Assembly: GCA_022592435.1 (NCBI GenBank) | Contig: JABYQS010000016.1 | Span: 124,001-188,000 of the forward strand | Direction of reading: 5' to 3' | Origin: Cerioporus squamosus | Taxonomy: Eukaryota; Basidiomycota; Agaricomycetes; Polyporales; Polyporaceae | DNA: 64,000 bases | Translations under genes and position numbers: made by a program | Shown: positions 1-11,600 of the stretch, in pieces | How positions within the stretch are numbered: position 1 is the stretch's first letter | How the letters are laid out: each line of letters opens with the position of its first letter | The notes under the pieces: model-generated | Told to the model about the DNA's origin: nothing | The model's database searches: none | The model's input: the letters and a program-made list of their open reading frames with translations, nothing else

Positions 1-127
1 CGAGATTATTACGCTGAACGTAGTTGTTGAACTGCATGCGCCAGTCTGTTTGCGAGATATCCGGATAGATACATGTCAGTATCGGGAGCAACGGGTCGAG
101 GGGGGAGGCCCACTCACGCTCAGACAT
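1..127 (-). CDS. 5' end of a gene cut by the window edge; possible dsRNA-binding-domain protein
   Basis: Reading leftwards, an ATG at 127 opens a 10-nt first exon (118-127). It is followed by an intron (46-117) with a GTGAGT donor, a CTGAC branch site and a CAG acceptor, and then exon 2 continues to base 1. The spliced N-terminus begins M-S-E-H-W-R-M-Q-F-N-N-Y-V-Q-R-N-N-L. A short run ending in aromatic-N-N-Y-x-Q is what many double-stranded-RNA-binding domains look like at their first helix, but only 18 residues are visible, so the family is a guess. A TATA-like box lies about 105 bp upstream and supports the start. Reading straight through the intron also stays open, so an unspliced product is possible. 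Confidence 0.5.
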   Translation of the reverse strand, partial: MSEREWASPLDPLLPILTCIYPDISQTDWRMQFNNYVQRNNL

Positions 128-229
128 GGTGTATATGGCTACAAATGAGAAGACGAACTGAGAAGCAGAGCCAAGGGATGCTGAAGACTTGAGAGAGTGA
201 ATGTAGGACTTGCCCTTGCCCCCAGTCCA

Positions 230-240
230 GGTTATATAGT
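230..240 (-). promoter_or_regulatory. TATA-like box for the left-edge gene
   Basis: CTATATAA reads on the minus strand about 105 bp before the ATG at 127, a normal distance for a fungal core promoter. Confidence 0.5.
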
Positions 241-3038
241 CCGAGTGTGGCTGAGCGACCACTGGCGGACCCAGGCATCTGCGATACTTGGGTTTAGGAC
301 CAATGCGCTGTAGGGATGCCGGAAATGCCATGATGTCACGCTCGCTGCCTAGAGAACCGCAAAAGGAGAGACAGAACAAGCAAGCAGTGTCGTCGGACGC
401 CTATCCGGAGACACCTATGCGGGCATGATTGGAATGCAAAGACACCCCGCTGCGCACCGGAGTGTCTTGACAAGAGTCAACCCGACTCGCTGGGGCGCGA
501 AACAGCGATTCCTCCACGCATCATGAGTCAGGGAGCGCGTCGCGGGCGGGGTGGGATGTGGTACGTGCGGGTGATCTTTAGAAGTTGAGCTCCCAGCGAC
601 GCTGGACACACACTTCGCGGAGCCTCCAGTCAGTATCCTAGGATCTACACGTGAAGATTTCTGGTTGCCGTACCTTTGATCCCAGGCTGTGAGACCTATG
701 TGGTTTTCAATTTGCTATGTCGGAACGACACCCGGACGTGAACAAGGCGAGGAGGAATATATGGCAACTGTTGATAAATTTTGTCACTGGCTGTTGGCTA
801 TTGTCAGTGTTTGCATGACGCACGTTGAGACGCAAGAGCGGAATACCTTGCGGTCATACTGATAGCGACCCGAGCGCGCGATGGTGGCTGGCGCTGTTAA
901 CCTGGACCAAGTTCGCTCAGCCACGCAGCACCTACGGGGCATCGGGACGCCCACGACTGTATCTGGATACAATCAGTCCACAGAGCTGCCTGTCTATACT
1001 CAAACCGCACAGTGATCAAGCATATCAGCACAGACCACCGAGAAGTTTGCACCGAACTGCATTTTCTCGCATCGACTCTGCAGTGTGCGATAGACGTCAA
1101 CCACTGGTCTTCGGCGCAGCGATGTGCCAAATAAGTTGAGAAAGTATGTACACTGCAACCGCCGACGGGAATGCCGTTTGATCGATCAAGCCGCCCATAT
1201 TCGGTAAGTCACCAAGAACAAGGAGCACCGAAGAGCATCGCACTCACAGTGCCCAAGTTGTGGGTGGCTTGTCGGATCTAGAGCACCGGCTTTCTAGCGG
1301 GTTGCCGTAAGGCCATTCCACGGCTCTGCTTCTATGGCGATACGATGAGATCCTCGCCAGAAGTGAGTGGTCCTGAAGTTGCCTTCGATGTAAGGTAACG
1401 TTGGCCCAGACACAAGTACCTCCTTAATGAGGCACTGGACATGTCGCCCGATAGCGCCGCGCCACGAAAAAAAGCTGTCTTGCACACGAAACACGAAAGT
1501 CTGGGGATCTCGCTTAGCGGGGATGTGCTGCCTCTGGTGTTATTAGGTTTCCGAGGACAGCGAGTCCGGTAAAGAGTCTCCGTGCGTGCGACATGGCCGC
1601 TATCAGAGCAGACAGTAGTTCAAGCACCGAGGTGGAGGTGATACGAAGTGTCTGCTTCGGATATGATCAAATCCGCCGAACATGGTCGATACTAATGGGC
1701 ATTGGTGGGCAAATACCGTTGGCATGAGAATAACGCCAAGTCATATGCAGCTGAAGTCCGCGCTCCGACAGGCGGATATTAAAGGACTTCGGCACTGTGC
1801 TACAAGGACGCTCCGACGAGTACTACCAAACGTGGAAGCAGGTAATGCGAAGTCGCGACCGGAGGTCCAACTTAGCGGCGGTCGTGTCCTAGGCTCGGGA
1901 ACGCGCAACGACGCCTGCACACAATTGCTGCATGCCCGACGCCGATGCGCGCAGCCGAGTCAAAGGCTAGGATGGAAGCTACAGTGGTAGCAGTGATTAT
2001 ATCCATTCAGGATCAGCCGTGTATGACCGGAAGGCGCAAGAAGCGTATTGGAAGCGTCTGAGCTGACGGAGAAGTCGCCGCCGTGGAGTACATGAATACC
2101 ACAGCTCGGAGCTTGCGCGAAGGGGTGAGTCATCGGGAGACCGAACCGACCTTGGGACTGCGCCAGAGTCCTTGGGTCCCGTCCTGAGACGGATGTCCGT
2201 ACGGGAGCCAGCCTGTAAGCGTATCCCACAGGATGTGAGTCACGGTGTGCCGCACAGCGAACAGGTTTACACACCTGGGGATGCGGCGTGCTGCGCTGTG
2301 CACCAAGATGCTGGGATCGGCGGAGCAGAGATGAGCTGGTGCCCAGAACACAGTGTTCTGATCAGGCTCTCCGCGGAACGATTGAGGGTCTGTCCGGGGT
2401 AAGGCGGGACCGCTGTGCAGCAAGACACATTTGGATCGAGGCAAGTCAGAAGCTCGCAGCGGGATTGGACCAGCGAGAAATGCGCAGAGTCGAGACGGGC
2501 AGGCGATTCAGATGGAAAGCGTCCGGCGGCGTTGAGTAGAGGCAGGCGGGGGGCTCGGGGGGTGCCGGAGCCACGCTGGCCAGGCCGGGCTCCGGTGATG
2601 GCGGCGGGGCCGGCGCGGGCCGCGAGCGACTGGGAATGGGGAGGTCCGCCCGCTGTGTGCCGGTGGCGGGCTGAGCCGAGTCCATCAACGGACCCACAGC
2701 CAACTGCCAGTCGCCATCGCCAGCGTCGTCCGTCGTCGCTCTCTTCCTCCCCGCCATCTCCCCCGTCCTCCCCGCCAGCTCTTCTCGGCGTCCTCCTGCT
2801 GCTCGCTCCCCGGCCCCCCTCTAGCCTCCGCGAGCCGCTGTTGGTTCCCACGAAACTTTCGTACCAACCTTCCCCCTGACGCGTTCTCTTCGCCAGCTTC
2901 CTCCACTCGCACGGTGCGTATCCCCTCCAGCTCTGCACTACCACGTCTGACCCCCTTCGGTCGACTCTTCCTCCTCCAGGCACACCGTCGAGCACCCCCT
3001 CTGTTCCATTCCTCGGTTGCTATCCAAGTCTCAAAACC
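240..3038. other. Intergenic region with no supported gene
   Basis: About 2.8 kb between two divergent genes. The open frames here are short, overlap on both strands and show no splice logic or family resemblance. From about 2690 to 3038 the plus strand is pyrimidine-rich (C/T runs), typical of the promoter and 5' UTR of a highly expressed basidiomycete gene, and it leads directly into the G-beta start. A 17-bp near-perfect palindrome lies at 2344-2360. Confidence 0.6.
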
Positions 3039-4314
3039 ATGTCCCAATCACCGCAGGGAGATATCCAGGAGCGTATTGCCGCTGCGCGGCGTGAGGCAGA
3101 GAGTCTGAAGGAGAAAATCCGTGCCAAGCGGGAGTCTTCCGCCGATACCTCTCGTCAGTACCTTCTCTACGCGGCATTATGGCCTGCTGACTGAGACCAC
3201 ACCAATCAGTCCGCGCAATGGCGAACGAGGTGCCCGCCCTTCCCCGTGTGGTGATGCGCCCCCGCCGTGCTCTCCGCGGCCACCTTGCCAAGATCTACGC
3301 GATGCACTGGGCCACCGACCGCCGGCATCTCGTATCCGCATCACAGGATGGCAAGCTTATCGTCTGGGATGCATACACCACCAACAAGGTCCACGCTATC
3401 CCCCTCCGTTCCAGCTGGGTCATGACCTGCGCATACTCTCCATCTGGCAACTTCGTCGCGTGCGGTGGTCTCGACAACATTTGCTCCATCTACAACCTCC
3501 ACTCCAAGGAGGGCAACAACGTCAAAGGTGCCCGCGAGCTCAGCGCCCACTCCGGCTACCTCAGCTGCTGTCGTTTCCTGAACGACCGCCAGATTGTCAC
3601 CTCCTCCGGTGACATGACCTGCATGCTGTGGGATATCGAGGCCGGAGTTCGGGTGGTCGAGTTCAGCGACCACACTGGTGATGTGATGAGGTAAGTCGAC
3701 GCGTCTGTCGGTTTTCTTTCCGGGCCGGATCTCACGACATACGTCTGTCAGCTTGTCTCTTGGACCCAACCAGAACGTCTTTGTCTCGGGTGCCTGCGAC
3801 GCGACGGCCAAGCTCTGGGATATCCGTAGCGGCAAGGCTACTCAGACCTTCACTGGTCACGAGTCCGACATCAACGCGGTTAGGTAAGATCGATATCTTA
3901 CCCGTCTTCTTCGCCATGCTGACTTTGCCGCTAGCTTCTTCCCGAATGGAGACGCTTTCGCCACCGGCTCCGACGACGCGTCGTGCCGTCTCTTTGACAT
4001 CCGTGCTGACCGTGAACTGAACGCCTTCACGCATGACAACATCCTGTGCGGTATTACTTCCGTCGCGTTCTCGATCTCTGGCCGTATCCTCTTCGGCGGC
4101 TACGACGACTGGACGTGCAATGTTTGGGATACCCTCAAGGGAGAGCGGGTTGGTGTCTTGACCGGCCACGAGAACCGCGTCAGCTGCCTTGGTGTCAGCT
4201 CAGACGGCATGGCTCTCTGCACTGGCAGTTGGGACAGCACGCTCAGGGTGAGTACCTAAGCTATCACCAAACTCTCGCAAGTCACTGACACGATCTTTGT
4301 AGGTCTGGGCGTGA
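3039..4314 (+). CDS. Heterotrimeric G protein beta subunit (WD40 propeller)
   Basis: This is the G-beta subunit, which pairs with G-gamma at the plasma membrane and relays pheromone and nutrient receptor signals. Five exons are read (3039-3153, 3210-3690, 3752-3883, 3935-4247, 4303-4314), giving 350 residues, the usual G-beta length. The N-terminal 40 residues form the expected coiled-coil helix that binds G-gamma. The block [14 protein letters not shown] then opens seven WD repeats; visible repeat ends include I-V-W-D, M-L-W-D, K-L-W-D, R-L-F-D, N-V-W-D and a terminal V-W-A. The last exon holds only three codons plus the stop, closing the propeller. All introns have GT..AG borders and phases that agree. 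It is a complete, ordinary gene. Which fungal G-beta paralogue it is cannot be settled without alignment. Confidence 0.96.
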
Positions 4315-4970
4315 AGAGTTTATTTTATGTGAAGCCGGGATCGTCTCTCATACCCCCTCTGCCGCCCCAGTGTACACTCGGAATGGGTCTCCATGTCCTC
4401 TATATCGATATCTGTTCTTCTCATACGGTAGCTCCTTCCGTTTGCCCTCACTTGCGCCTCGTGGCCCGCCGTCGTGTCAGTCTTTACGCGTTACCCCACG
4501 TCCACTCATTACCACCAGACCCGGGGTGGCCTGCATCTTGTGTGCCATCGATCATCCTTATCCATCCTTTATGGCGGTCCCCTTTCTATGTCATTGTTTC
4601 TGTTGCTTCTCTACGCTCTGCGCTTTCTGTGTTCCTCCACTTCTTCCATTCTGGTTTATGATTGCTGGCAATAGAGATCCTATGCCATCTCTGTCTGAAC
4701 ATGTGTCTCAGCAATTGTGGTCTGCAACTGTGCACAAGAGTGCGGAGGGCTGACAGACTGAAGATTATAAGCTGGAATCCTGTTTAGATCACCCAACCTG
4801 CACCGGACGTGTCTCTATTTCATTAAGGCGCTAGCGCTCATATGCGTGGAGTGTGGCTGCTGTCAGTGTCACTGCACTACTGCATAGCTGTACCGCGACG
4901 TCCTCTGCCTGTAGTCTCCTTCGAACGCAACCTCTGCTGCCACATCTTGGCTTAATCTCTGAACACAAGC
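4315..4970. other. Intergenic: 3' UTR of G-beta and promoter of the golgin-like gene
   Basis: 655 bp between two genes on the same strand. The first half is T/C-rich, consistent with a 3' UTR. The short open frames at 4311-4753 overlap each other, have no codon bias of their own and are taken as chance. Confidence 0.6.
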
Positions 4971-7900
4971 ATGTCTGAAGACGACCGCGCCGCTAAAGCA
5001 GCTCGCGCGAGGGCCATGGTCTGTCTCTGACAGTATGCATTCACCTGGCAGAGTTGCGAGTGCTCACCGCTCGGCCGTCCTCTAGCTCAAGAAGAGGCAG
5101 GCTCAGAAGGCTGCCGAAGCAGGCGGGGGCTCCTCTGCGTCGCGCGTCGCGTCCCCGGCACCACGCATTGCGTCCCCCAGCCCAGCATCTCCGTCGAGGA
5201 CGTTCTCCCCCGCGCCTCCCGCCCACGCCGAGGCAGCCGCGGCCCTTACTCCGCCCACTCCCTCTGTCCCAGCGCATGCACCTCCATCAGAGGAGAAACA
5301 GGAGAGTAACGTGGCAGATTTGTGAGTGCACTCTGTTACTACGTCTTTGTGCGAAGGTGCAGCGCGCAGCTCACCGGACTCCCTGCGTGTCTTTGCCTCT
5401 GTGGCACAGGTTCTCGAACGGCCCTGCGTCAAACGGGACGCACAACGACGTGTCGTGGCTGTCTGGGCTTTCTCGTGTCGACGCTACCCCATCTCCCCCC
5501 GTCGTTGCCTCGCCCGCGCCGCGGTATGCCGCACACCCCCCGCCCCCGGCTGCGACTTCCCCGCCTGCAGCAACAGCGGCGGCGTCGGACCGGGAAGACC
5601 TCCGTGCGCTCGTGCGGGACCAGAAGCGGGCTATCGAGGCTCTTGAAGCTGAGAAGGCCTCGCTGAGCGCGTCGTTGGACCATCTGTCGCAGGTGGAACA
5701 AAGTGCGTGGATGTGAATTGACTGTATGCGAGACCATCTGCTCATGGAGTCCGTACAGAGGCGCGTCATGCTCAGGAGGCGCTGCAGGCCGAGCGGGCGC
5801 AGAGCGAGGAACTGCAGAAGAGCGTCCAGCAGTTGCAGAGAGCCCAGGCGGAGCTCTCCCAGACAGTCCGAGAGCAGGAATCGTGGATCTCTTCCTTGGA
5901 GGCGGAACGGAATATGTTCCGTGCCAGAGTGCAGGAGTTGGACGCTGCACTTGCGAGTACGTGTGAACGACCCATCTCTCATTCGGTCCTCAGCCACTGA
6001 CCGACCTTGGCGTAGATGCAAAGAAGGCGGAGGAAGCTCTTCGAACCGAACGACAGAATTCGACTAGACTACAGGAGCAGGTGCAGAACCTGGATCAGTC
6101 TATCCATGACTACTCGGAACGGCTTGAACAACAGCAGCACACCATCTCTCTCCTGGTCTCCGAGAAGGCTTCGTTGTCGTCAGCCGTCGAGAGACTGGAG
6201 GATACGGAGCAGGGTATGAGGCGTCTTCTGCTGAGGCGTGGTCGATCCTTCACTCACTACTCTAATGTGTAGCGTTACAAGAGACAGAGCAGCGGCTCCA
6301 GGATGAGATCTCTCGAAGCGCAAAGCTGCAAGTCCGAGTCTCGCAACTCGAGTCTGAATCCGAGGCATTTGCGTCGAGAATGGCTACGCTCACGGACTCC
6401 GAAAGGGAGCTCACGGATAAGACGCGGGATCAGGTTAGTTCGCTCACCACATACGGCGTAACGCGGATAACTAAGCGGTCGACAGGAGCGCGAAATTCAA
6501 CTGCTGAACGGGATTGTACATGAGCTCCGGACGCAGTCCGAGGAGTATCAGCGTCGCGTACGCGAGCTCGAGGAACAGATCGAGAGCGACGACCGTGCCG
6601 AGCGTCTTGAAGAGACCCTGAAGAACACCCAGGACCGCGCGGACGAGCTCGAGTTCCAGCTGTCCAAGATGCGTCAGGTAGGTCATCCCGCTTTACCCGC
6701 CGCAGGCGAGTACATTGTGCTCACAACGTATATAAGGCCCACGAACGACACCAGGCGGAGCGGGATAGTCTCACAGATCAGTTGCATCAAAAGAGCGCAG
6801 CTGAGGCGGATTGGCAGGCTCGGCATGCGGAGGTAGAACAACAGTACTCGGCCACACAAGAGCAGCTGTCATCGGTTATCGCGGAGCGGGACGGCTTGCT
6901 GGGAGAGCGCACTGCGCTGCAGACGGAGATCGAGGACAACAAGAGCGTGGTAACCGAGCTGCAGCAGAAGCTCGCAGCCCTCGCGTCGGATCTCGCACTC
7001 AATGCGCGTCAGCTCAAGCAGGTCCAGGCTGACCTGCGGGCCGCGACCGCTCGCGCCGAGGATGCGGAGAAGACGCAGAAGGAGCTCCAGGCGGAGGGTA
7101 TCGGGCTCATGCGCTCGCTGGAGGAGATGAGGGCGAAGGTGGTCGAGCTCACGGACGAGAAGGTTGTGCTCAGCGAAAAGGTCGATACTCTCCAAGGCAC
7201 CATCCATGCTCGTGACGGCGTCATCTCCAGGCTTGAAGCTGTTATCGAGCAGGTGGGGAGGGAGGCGGCCGCTGTCGAGCGAGAGAGGGACGAGCTCAAG
7301 AGCGCACTGGAAAAGGAGCGTGCCGCACTCCAGAAGGATTCCACGGAGCTCCAGCAGGCCTACTCAGAACTGCAGGCGGAGCTCGCCGCTGCGCGGAAGA
7401 GCGTTGCGGACCTCGAGGACGAGCGCGCCAAGCTGCGGCAGTTGTCCAACTCGAACGTCGACGAGATCCGGCGGCTCACAGACTCCCTCCAGACGCAGTC
7501 GTCGCTGGTTGCTTCCCTCCGCAGCGAGCTCGCCGAGCGCTCACAAGCACAAAGCGAAGCGCAGGAGTTCCTGGAACGGGCGCAAGCGGAGATGGAGGCC
7601 CTCCGAGCCGAGCAGGCGCAGAAGGACGAGGAGCTCGAACGGCTCCGAGAGGCAGCCTCGGTTCCGTCGTCGCAGCCTGAGCCTGGCGCACATTCGCATT
7701 CGCAGTCGCAGTCGCTCGACGGGGAGATGCTCAGTGCGCTCAAGCAGCAGCACGCGCTCGAGCTCTCGGCTGCGCACTCGCAAGTGCGTGCCCTCGAAAC
7801 CTCCGTCTTCAACACCGAGGCGCAGATGCATGCGCTGCAGCGGCAAGTCACAGTGCTGGAGGATGAGCTTGCGCAGCTCCGACCGCTCGCACGGCCGTCC

Positions 7901-8335
7901 TCGAGGACCTCCACTCAGCAGCAGCAACCTCCGGCGGCCCCGAGGCGCCCGTCGAGTCGGGCGTTCGACCCCTCTGACGAGTTGCGCCGGGCATCGTTCA
8001 ACTCGCACCGACCTGGTGGGCTGTCTCCGCCTGCCACGTTGTCAGCGTTCGAGGGCCTCTCGCCTGAGGCGCGGCACAAACGCAAAGTCAGTCTAAGCAT
8101 GCTCAAGGCCCGAATCGACAGCGAGGTCGCCCACCAAACACGGCCCGCGTCCAGAGACTCGAAGAGCGTGGCGAAACCAGCGGGCCTGCCCGCCGTAGTG
8201 GAGCCTGCATCGGAGTCACAGCCGTCCACCCCGCCAGCACATACCCATGCCCACCCGGCAAAGCGACCAGTGTTCATGGACGAGTCGCATATATTCTGGT
8301 GTCATGCGTGTCAGGGCGACCTCGTCGTGCTCTGA
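4971..8335 (+). CDS. Long coiled-coil golgin-like protein with a C-terminal CxxC/hydrophobic tail
   Basis: Eight exons (4971-5018, 5086-5321, 5410-5702, 5759-5956, 6016-6213, 6273-6433, 6486-6677, 6755-8335) give 968 residues. The start reads M-S-E-D-D-R-A-A-K-A-A-R-A-R-A-M and leads into a basic L-K-K-R-Q-A-Q-K stretch, a pattern seen at the N-terminus of GM130-type golgins. A Ser/Pro/Ala-rich linker follows. From about residue 180 to 760 there is an almost unbroken heptad-type coiled coil rich in Glu, Gln, Leu, Ala and Lys. The last 200 residues are Pro/Ser-rich and disordered. The protein ends F-W-C-H-A-C-Q-G-D-L-V-V-L, an aromatic plus CxxC element followed by a hydrophobic C-terminal residue. 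In animals GM130 and golgin-45 bind GRASP PDZ domains through such tails. A tethering golgin is therefore the best reading; a generic myosin-like coiled coil is the alternative. Confidence 0.8.
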
Positions 8336-8670
8336 GATACCCCCGTCTTCGTTCGCCTCTCTGGCGACGTCCCTTCGGACGCGTTCGTTGGTTACACAGT
8401 TGTAGTTGATTTCTTCGCGGGACAACATGTCGTCATTATAATGTACAGGAGGATAATAGTATACGTAGGAATGCATGGTCGGCGTGCGGGCGCGCTGCGC
8501 TGGCCGCGAATACCGCAATTACAGGCTATAATCTAAATATGTACGGTCCATAGAGAGAGCACACACAACACAGACACTGATGGTTCCATAAGAGTCGTGA
8601 CAGATGCGTCGTGGTAGAGATGTGTGGTACATGCGATGTGATGTGAATGTGGGCGCGCGCCGCTCAACGC
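8336..8670. other. Intergenic between convergent genes
   Basis: 335 bp between the stop codons of two convergent genes. It contains AT-rich patches (TTATAATG, TATAATCTAAATATG) suited to 3'-end processing on both strands. No gene is seen. Confidence 0.6.
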
Positions 8671-11600
8671 TCACCGCGAGAGACTGTTCCGCTTGGTCTT
8701 CAAGCTCACCAACTTTTGTTGGAGATCCTGTGGACGAGAAGGGGTGATCGTTAGCGGCTGCGTATGATAGACCGTAGCAGAGAGAGAAGATGTGCAACGA
8801 ACCTTGACCTCGTCGGGCTTCAAGGTGCCCTTGCCGCGCTCCTCCTCGAGCCCCCTCTCGATGCTGTCCAGGATCTCTCCCATGAGATCGCGGTAGTCGA
8901 CACCAAAGAAGTGCGTCAGCTTCGCCGCGCGACGGCGCCGCTGTTGGAACGCTGTTTCGGTCGGTGTCGGGGCGATGATCATACTGATCTCGGACGTGAA
9001 AGACGCAATCGAGACGCGAGATGGGAGGGACCGCCGCCGCTCCGCCTTCGTCGTTGGCGTGGTGACCGTGAACTCGTTGGGCGGAGGAGACGTGGCAGCA
9101 GGAGCGTTGGACATGGACGGCAGGGCGCCGCCGAACTGATAGTCGTACTGTTCTCCGGTCTTGTAGCCGTCCCCAGTGAGGTAGTCGTGGAGCTCAGCAA
9201 GAGACTCCTTGTCATCCTGTGCAAGTCCGTTAGCACAGCGTACACGATGGTACTTTCCACAAGCTTACCCTGTCTATGATGTCGTTGAGGGAGTTCAACG
9301 AGTGGCGGTAGTGCATGTACACAGAGGACTGCCCGGCGTCAAGGAAGCCATCATTACGATGGTTGTGTATGAGAGGCTCGGACGAGTCGCCAGTACCCGG
9401 GCGCTTCTTGCTCTTCGCTTTAGTCGAAGGACCAGTAGTGGTGAAGCGGAAAGGGGGGGTAGGGGAGCTCTTAGGGGATGATTTGGATGTAGACGGAGAG
9501 GGTTGCCACACATTGGTAGAGGTAGAGATGTTCGGGGAGGATGATACGGGCGCGCGGGTGTGGTACAGTGTCTGTGGAGGGGCGACGCCGAACATCTACA
9601 CAGGAGGGAGAGTGGTTAGTATGCGCGAGCAGTGCACGTGAAGTATTGAAGCGAGGTGGAGGGGAAGGCGAAGACGCGCACCTTCTCCATTTTGACCGCG
9701 CGACGGACGTTGATCGCCTTCTCGCGCTCGTTGAGCTCCTCCTTGAGCCTATCGATGTCGTCGGACCACGTGCGGGAGAACTCTGCGGCAGAGCTGCTTC
9801 TGCGACGCCTCATCCTGGCCTTGGTGCTGTCTCCTCCGTCGTCGTCGTTGTCGGGATCGCGGTCGAACGGCGAGGGCGCAGGGGGCGGGAGCGGGTTGCC
9901 CTCGTCAAGGGGGCCGAGGACGAGGTGGGGTGGGACACGGGAGCCCAGGAAGCGATGGAGCTTGGCCAGCTTTTCACGCTTGCGACGGCGCTCGTCCTCG
10001 GCCTGCTGGTCGGACGAGAGGCTGTCAGCGAGCGAGGCTGTGGACGGCGAGAACGGACGGCTCAGTCCCCGGGACGCTCTCGGCGTCTCGACCAGCAGGT
10101 CCGACATCGCGTCCCCCGTCCCGTCCTCATCAGACAGGTCCATGAACGACATCGGCGACCCCGGCCCCGCCCCGCTCCGTCCCCGCCGGGACCGCCGCGA
10201 GCTGCCGGCGTCGCTCTCGGGTGCGCCCTCCGCGGTGCCGATCTCGATGACCGACGAGTCGTCGCGGCCAATCGACGCCGACCGCTCCGTCTCGTTCGAC
10301 CGGCGCGCGACCGTAAACGAGAACTCGTCCGGGCTCAGCGGCGCCGAGTGCCGGCGGGGCGCGAGCGTCACATAGCGGGTGCCCTCCGGCGGCGGCCAGA
10401 CCATCTCGCCGGCGGCGTCGTAGACCGGCGTCGCGTTCGCAACGTCCTCCGACATCGACACCGCCGGCCGGTGCTGGCTATGCTTGCGCCGTGCAGACAG
10501 ATTAAGCGCCAGCGGGCCAGGCATGGGCATGCATGCGTTGAGCACCTCCAGCTCCTGCGGCTCCTGCGATATCGGCGACACCCCAGGCGGCTGCCCGAAT
10601 ACTTGCTGCAGTTTCCGCGTCGTGCGGATGCGGTCCGCACGTTCGCGCGGGCTTAACGCGTTCGATGCGGAGAAGGTTGGCAGGGACGAATCAAGCTCGG
10701 CGGCGAAATTGGATAAGGGACTCTGCTTCTTTGACTGCACCGGCGACGATCTGTTGCCGGAGCGTGAACGATAACTGAAATCGGGTTTCGGCGCGGTCGG
10801 AACAGGTGGTTTGTCTGGAGTTGGCGGTACGAGACGTGCGAGGCGCGGCTTCGACGAGGCTGAACTCGAACTGGGTGCCGAGGTATGAGAGGAGGACTTG
10901 CCCTGCTGGGAGTCGCTGCTCTTGCGCGAGGAAGGAGGGATAGGCTGTTCAGTGGACGAAGACTGGGACATGTGGGGTATACCGGTGAATTGGAACTCGG
11001 CGGCACGGGGAGAAAAAGTGGGGGACGCCAGGTCGATGAAGGATTCGCGGTCGGGACTCATGGCGGGGATAGCGGGGACTGTCGAGGGAGTGGCTATTAG
11101 AGGAGTCAGGATATATGGTAGAGGAGATGCTGATGCGGGGCTCAGTGGAGGAAGAGGGCGGCTCGTGGGAGGACTCGGAGGGAGAGAAGCTGGACGAGTG
11201 CGCGAACGAGGAGGAAGACATGTCTGAGCCCTGCCGCCCGTGGGAAAGCCAGACGCGTGGCGAGGCTGCGACGCCGCCAGTGCCCCTGGCCTGCGACGGG
11301 CCTCCGAAACTGGCGACAGCCGACCCCCGCATCCCAGGCCCTGATGGCGGTTGCCCGCCGGCTATGACTCCCGTTCTGCTGAAACTACCCCGTCTATCTC
11401 CAGTCCCAGTGCCTGACTCGCCCAGCACCATATCTGCAACAAGTTACAATGCGGCCATCGGTACTCCGTCTCAACTGCACGTCGAAACACTTACTTTTCA
11501 TGGTCGGCGAGATGGGCGAGCTTGGCACGCTCGACGACGGCTTGATCAGCTCTCCAGCAGTCTTCACGCCCTTGTCCAGCATCCGTCGATATCGCGATGA

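Noticed and set aside
825..1139. 104-codon frame ending C-Q-I-S, possible prenylated peptide
   Set aside because: The ending does not fit an aliphatic CaaX box well, and the frame overlaps a similar antisense frame.
2267..2995. 242-codon open frame antisense to the G-beta promoter
   Set aside because: It lies in a C/T-rich leader, whose complement is rich in Gly/Arg codons and rarely shows stops. No domain and no splice support.
7164..8096. 310-codon Arg/Ser-rich frame inside the golgin-like gene
   Set aside because: Out-of-frame shadow of the coiled-coil exon; composition is typical of a shifted GC-rich frame.
9541..10656. 371-codon plus-strand open frame
   Set aside because: Exact antisense of the Ser/Pro-rich gene; its Arg/Gly/Pro-rich translation is a shadow of the real frame.
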